Below, piece by piece: positions 61,792 to 64,000 of a stretch of 64,000 nucleotides of DNA. The notes below the pieces were generated by a model. The model saw only the letters and a program-made list of their open reading frames with translations. It ran no database searches and had not been told where the DNA came from. Where the stretch lies: NCBI GenBank assembly GCA_051870875.1, contig JBJECG010000059.1, positions 1 through 64,000 of the forward strand. Direction: 5' to 3'. Position 1 is the stretch's first letter, and each line of letters begins with the position of its first letter. Both the position numbers and the translations under genes were made by a program. The stretch is from Aphodosoma sp051870875 (GTDB lineage: Bacteria; Bacteroidota; Bacteroidia; Bacteroidales; Paludibacteraceae).

Positions 61792-62688
61792 TCAATAGTT
61801 GCCTTTGCTGCGGTCGAAGAGTTCGCGTTTTTCCTCGGATGTGAGACTTTCGTAACCACGTTGTTTTATCTTGTCGAGAATGGCATCGATGGCAGCCGAG
61901 TTGTCTCTACGCTCGCGGTTGTATTCGGCATCGGTTTTAGGGCGGGCCTGCGTGTACGTTGTACGCGAGCCTTTTGTCACCTTGATTTTAGGCTTCGGAC
62001 GGAACAGTTTTTTTATCCAATCAAAAAAACGGCTCAACGGAGTACCCAAATCAACGCCCCGGCGCCAATGCAAGCCATAGAAATAGCCTGCCAACGCACC
62101 GCCTATATGGGCAAACTCACCGCCGGCATTAGAACCTGTGATGCCCAACAGGCTTACAAGCACCATGAGTGCCGCCAGCCATACCAATTTGATTTCACCG
62201 ATAAACAGTATGCGGACGGGATAACTTGGATTGACCGCGGCCGCGGCCGTACATATTGCCAATACGGCACCCGATGCACCGAGCAATGATGATGTACCTA
62301 CTACATTGGCAAAATACGGGAACACGTTGTACGCCGCCACATAGAGCAAGGCACCGGCCACTCCTCCCATCAGATAAAGCACCACCAGCTGACGTTGCGA
62401 AAAATACTCCAGTGCAATACGTCCGAACCAATACAATGCAATCATGTTGAAAAACAGATGCGAAAACCGTATGTGATAAAACATATATGTCAATGCTGTC
62501 CAAGGCCGGTACAGAAGCGCATGCATATTAGACGGCAATACCAGCCACGATGACAGCACATCGCCCCCTATGTTGAACAGCACCAGCAAGAGAGACAGCA
62601 GCTTCACTATCACAAACACCGCGACATTGATGTATATCAACTGCATAAGCGAAGTGCCGCGCCTGAAAAATTCGACAAGATTATTCAT
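61792..62688 (-). CDS. rhomboid-family intramembrane serine protease, first of two
   Basis: A 298-residue protein: six helices (residues about 15-215), then a hydrophilic tail rich in Arg, Lys and Glu. Landmarks: FYHIRFSHLFFNMIALYWFG, catalytic S139 in LLGASGAVLAI, and H194 in GGEFAHIGGALAGYFYG. It should cleave transmembrane helices within the inner membrane; substrates are unknown. The second rhomboid gene lies 157 bases upstream on the same strand, so they form a pair. Confidence 0.92.
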   Translation of the reverse strand: MNNLVEFFRRGTSLMQLIYINVAVFVIVKLLSLLLVLFNIGGDVLSSWLVLPSNMHALLYRPWTALTYMFYHIRFSHLFFNMIALYWFGRIALEYFSQRQLVVLYLMGGVAGALLYVAAYNVFPYFANVVGTSSLLGASGAVLAICTAAAAVNPSYPVRILFIGEIKLVWLAALMVLVSLLGITGSNAGGEFAHIGGALAGYFYGLHWRRGVDLGTPLSRFFDWIKKLFRPKPKIKVTKGSRTTYTQARPKTDAEYNRERRDNSAAIDAILDKIKQRGYESLTSEEKRELFDRSKGNY

Positions 62689-62845
62689 ATATAAGGATCA
62701 TTAAGCAGTTCACAGAATTCAGTCTATATGATCAATCCGAACAACTGCGATTTCCAGGCTGCAATGAATAGTATTGCAGCGACTTTTTGCATGTCATTCA
62801 GATAATTTATCTCCCATCAGTATGCCGTACCACAAACCAATGTCT

Positions 62846-63622
62846 CTAACTATACAGTCTGCCCTGTTTTTTCCATATCACCAGCAATATCGCCCCAAAT
62901 ACCATACCTCCCAGATGGGCGAAATGAGCTATATTGTCAACCGAGAAATTGGCTACTCCCAGGAAAAGCTCCACCAACGCATACAGAGCCACAAATATAC
63001 GGGCTGGGATAGGTACAGGCAGGAAGATGAGCATCATACGCGCTTCCGGGAACAGCCAGCCGAACGCAAGCAATATACCGAACAACGCACCAGAGGCTCC
63101 CACTGTGAGATAGTGTGAGAACATCTGCTGTTTCAACCTCAGCACATCCGCAGAAGAAGCTCCAAGTATGTTTCCTCCGGTAAACAGATGTGAATAAGGC
63201 AACAACGGCTCGCCTGAATCAAGGGCAACCGCCTCATCCATGGCACGGGTGATTCCGCTCAGATCTATCATCCACGTCAGTTCCTGTATGATACCGGCTC
63301 CTATACCTGCCACAAAATAGTAAAACAGGAATTTCTTCCCGCCCCACATCCGCTCCAGCGGTATACCGAACATCAGCACACCGAACATATTGAAAAATAT
63401 ATGTCCGAAACCTGATGTGTCGTGCATGAACATGTAAGTGAAGAGCTGGGTGAAAATGAATTTGTCGGACATCCAGTAATGCAGTCCCATCCAATCCATG
63501 ATGTCAATGCCGGTGCGTCCAGGAAGCAATGCAGCTGCCATCCAGCACAATACATTTATTATTATCAGATTGAGCGTAACAGGCGGAATATTCGCCAGAA
63601 ACGATGGTCGGAAATTTGTCAT
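62846..63622 (-). CDS. rhomboid-family intramembrane serine protease, second of two
   Basis: A 258-residue rhomboid with catalytic S177 in TVGASGALFGILLA and H236 in IAHFAHLGGMVFGAIL, plus FGHIFFNMFGVLMFGIPLER near residue 72. It has a longer loop between helices 2 and 4 than its neighbour (residues about 118-165). Both catalytic residues are kept, so it should be active. It is transcribed first of the pair. Confidence 0.93.
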   Translation of the reverse strand: MTNFRPSFLANIPPVTLNLIIINVLCWMAAALLPGRTGIDIMDWMGLHYWMSDKFIFTQLFTYMFMHDTSGFGHIFFNMFGVLMFGIPLERMWGGKKFLFYYFVAGIGAGIIQELTWMIDLSGITRAMDEAVALDSGEPLLPYSHLFTGGNILGASSADVLRLKQQMFSHYLTVGASGALFGILLAFGWLFPEARMMLIFLPVPIPARIFVALYALVELFLGVANFSVDNIAHFAHLGGMVFGAILLVIWKKQGRLYS

Positions 63623-63658
63623 AACAGGTTAACGTCTGAATTTGAACAAAACGGATGG

Positions 63659-63691
63659 CAAAGTTAATCATTTTTTAATTATAATTGCAAT
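63659..63691 (-). promoter_or_regulatory. promoter of the rhomboid pair
   Basis: On the minus strand TAACTTTG (63659-63666) matches TAnnTTTG, and ATTG (63688-63691) lies 21 bases upstream as a partial -33. The start would be near 63652, about 30 bases before the ATG at 63622. Confidence 0.5.
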
Positions 63692-63844
63692 GTCTGCCTC
63701 CAAAATAAAATACGGGAGGAGGCCAACCCGACACCTGCTTGGATACAATCCACAAAAAGATGAAACGTCGGATGTGCCGAACACATTCACAGATGATGCA
63801 AGATATTTACGATTCCTCGTAATACATTGCCTGTAATCTACAGT

Positions 63845-64000
63845 TCAGGGGCCTTCATCGTCAAGCATCATTTCGTTCTCATTACCGTCCTTGAAACCCA
63901 TACCCGGATAATTGTGTATTATAGCCGTCATGTGCTCATACAAATATTCCGATTCTATATTCAACGGGCTATTTTCAGGCTTATCAAATAACTCTGCGCT
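63845..64000 (-). CDS. C-terminal end of an unidentified protein (cut by window edge)
   Basis: The minus-strand frame is open from the window end to a TGA at 63845-63847: 51 codons, acidic, containing SEYLYEHMTAIIHNYPGMGF and MMLDDEGP at the end. Composition looks like real protein. I do not recognise the family, and the start lies outside the window. Confidence 0.5.
   Translation of the reverse strand, partial: SAELFDKPENSPLNIESEYLYEHMTAIIHNYPGMGFKDGNENEMMLDDEGP

Overview
The window reads as the chromosome of a Bacteroidales bacterium, probably Muribaculaceae-like. Evidence: many Bacteroidota-type promoters (TAnnTTTG, sometimes with TTTG 19-21 bases upstream), lineage-typical families (DUF3078, DUF5683, SPOR proteins, a MobV relaxase with Bacteroides-type integrases), and a Gram-negative envelope gene set (YidC, MltD, PBP4-type peptidase, lipoproteins). 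The genus is inference; no rRNA is present.

Layout. 1-53 is the end of an IS3-type element. 319-4246 is ordinary chromosome: HdeD-like membrane protein, tRNA-Met, HIT protein, U32 peptidase, a decayed gene and N-carbamoylputrescine amidase. 4247-5222 is AT-rich and gene-free, with a nested 123-base inverted repeat. 5223-15760 is a one-strand defence block: XRE regulator, DUF2971 protein, HsdM, DUF1016/PD-(D/E)XK protein, HsdS, HsdR, a PHP-ATPase (TrlF-like) and an 81-residue protein. It meets, convergently and across a terminator hairpin, a mobilizable element (15890-24557, minus strand): MobV relaxase with an oriT-like site, Toprim-type DUF6371 protein, DUF3987 protein, excisionase-like HTH, an unknown 377-residue protein and two tandem tyrosine recombinases. 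A near-identical 15-base direct repeat (4906-4920 and 24772-24786) brackets both blocks, so defence genes and mobilization module may travel together (inference).

24837-46999 returns to core functions: a secreted protein and lipoprotein, then a minus-strand run with ispD, polyprenyl synthase, uvrB, birA, a dacB-type peptidase, a PAP2-like membrane protein, rpoN, folE, a SPOR protein, a fused amidotransferase/M19 dipeptidase and an ABC permease. A plus-strand secreted repeat protein follows, then DprA-like and GNAT genes, tRNA-Arg, yidC-pyrG, a TetR regulator and rpsO.

47123-52559 is a surface-polymer operon on the minus strand: CDP-glycerol-forming cytidylyltransferase, asparagine-synthase-like protein, glycerophosphotransferase-like protein, acyltransferase (with a G9 tract) and flippase. 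It looks suited to building and exporting a phosphoglycerol-containing glycan. 52902-59319 on the plus strand holds parA-parB-DUF5683-mltD-merR, an alkaline phosphatase and a DUF3078 protein. 59408-64000 holds a HAD hydrolase, a tRNA-Met, recX, prmC, two rhomboid proteases and the cut-off end of one more gene.
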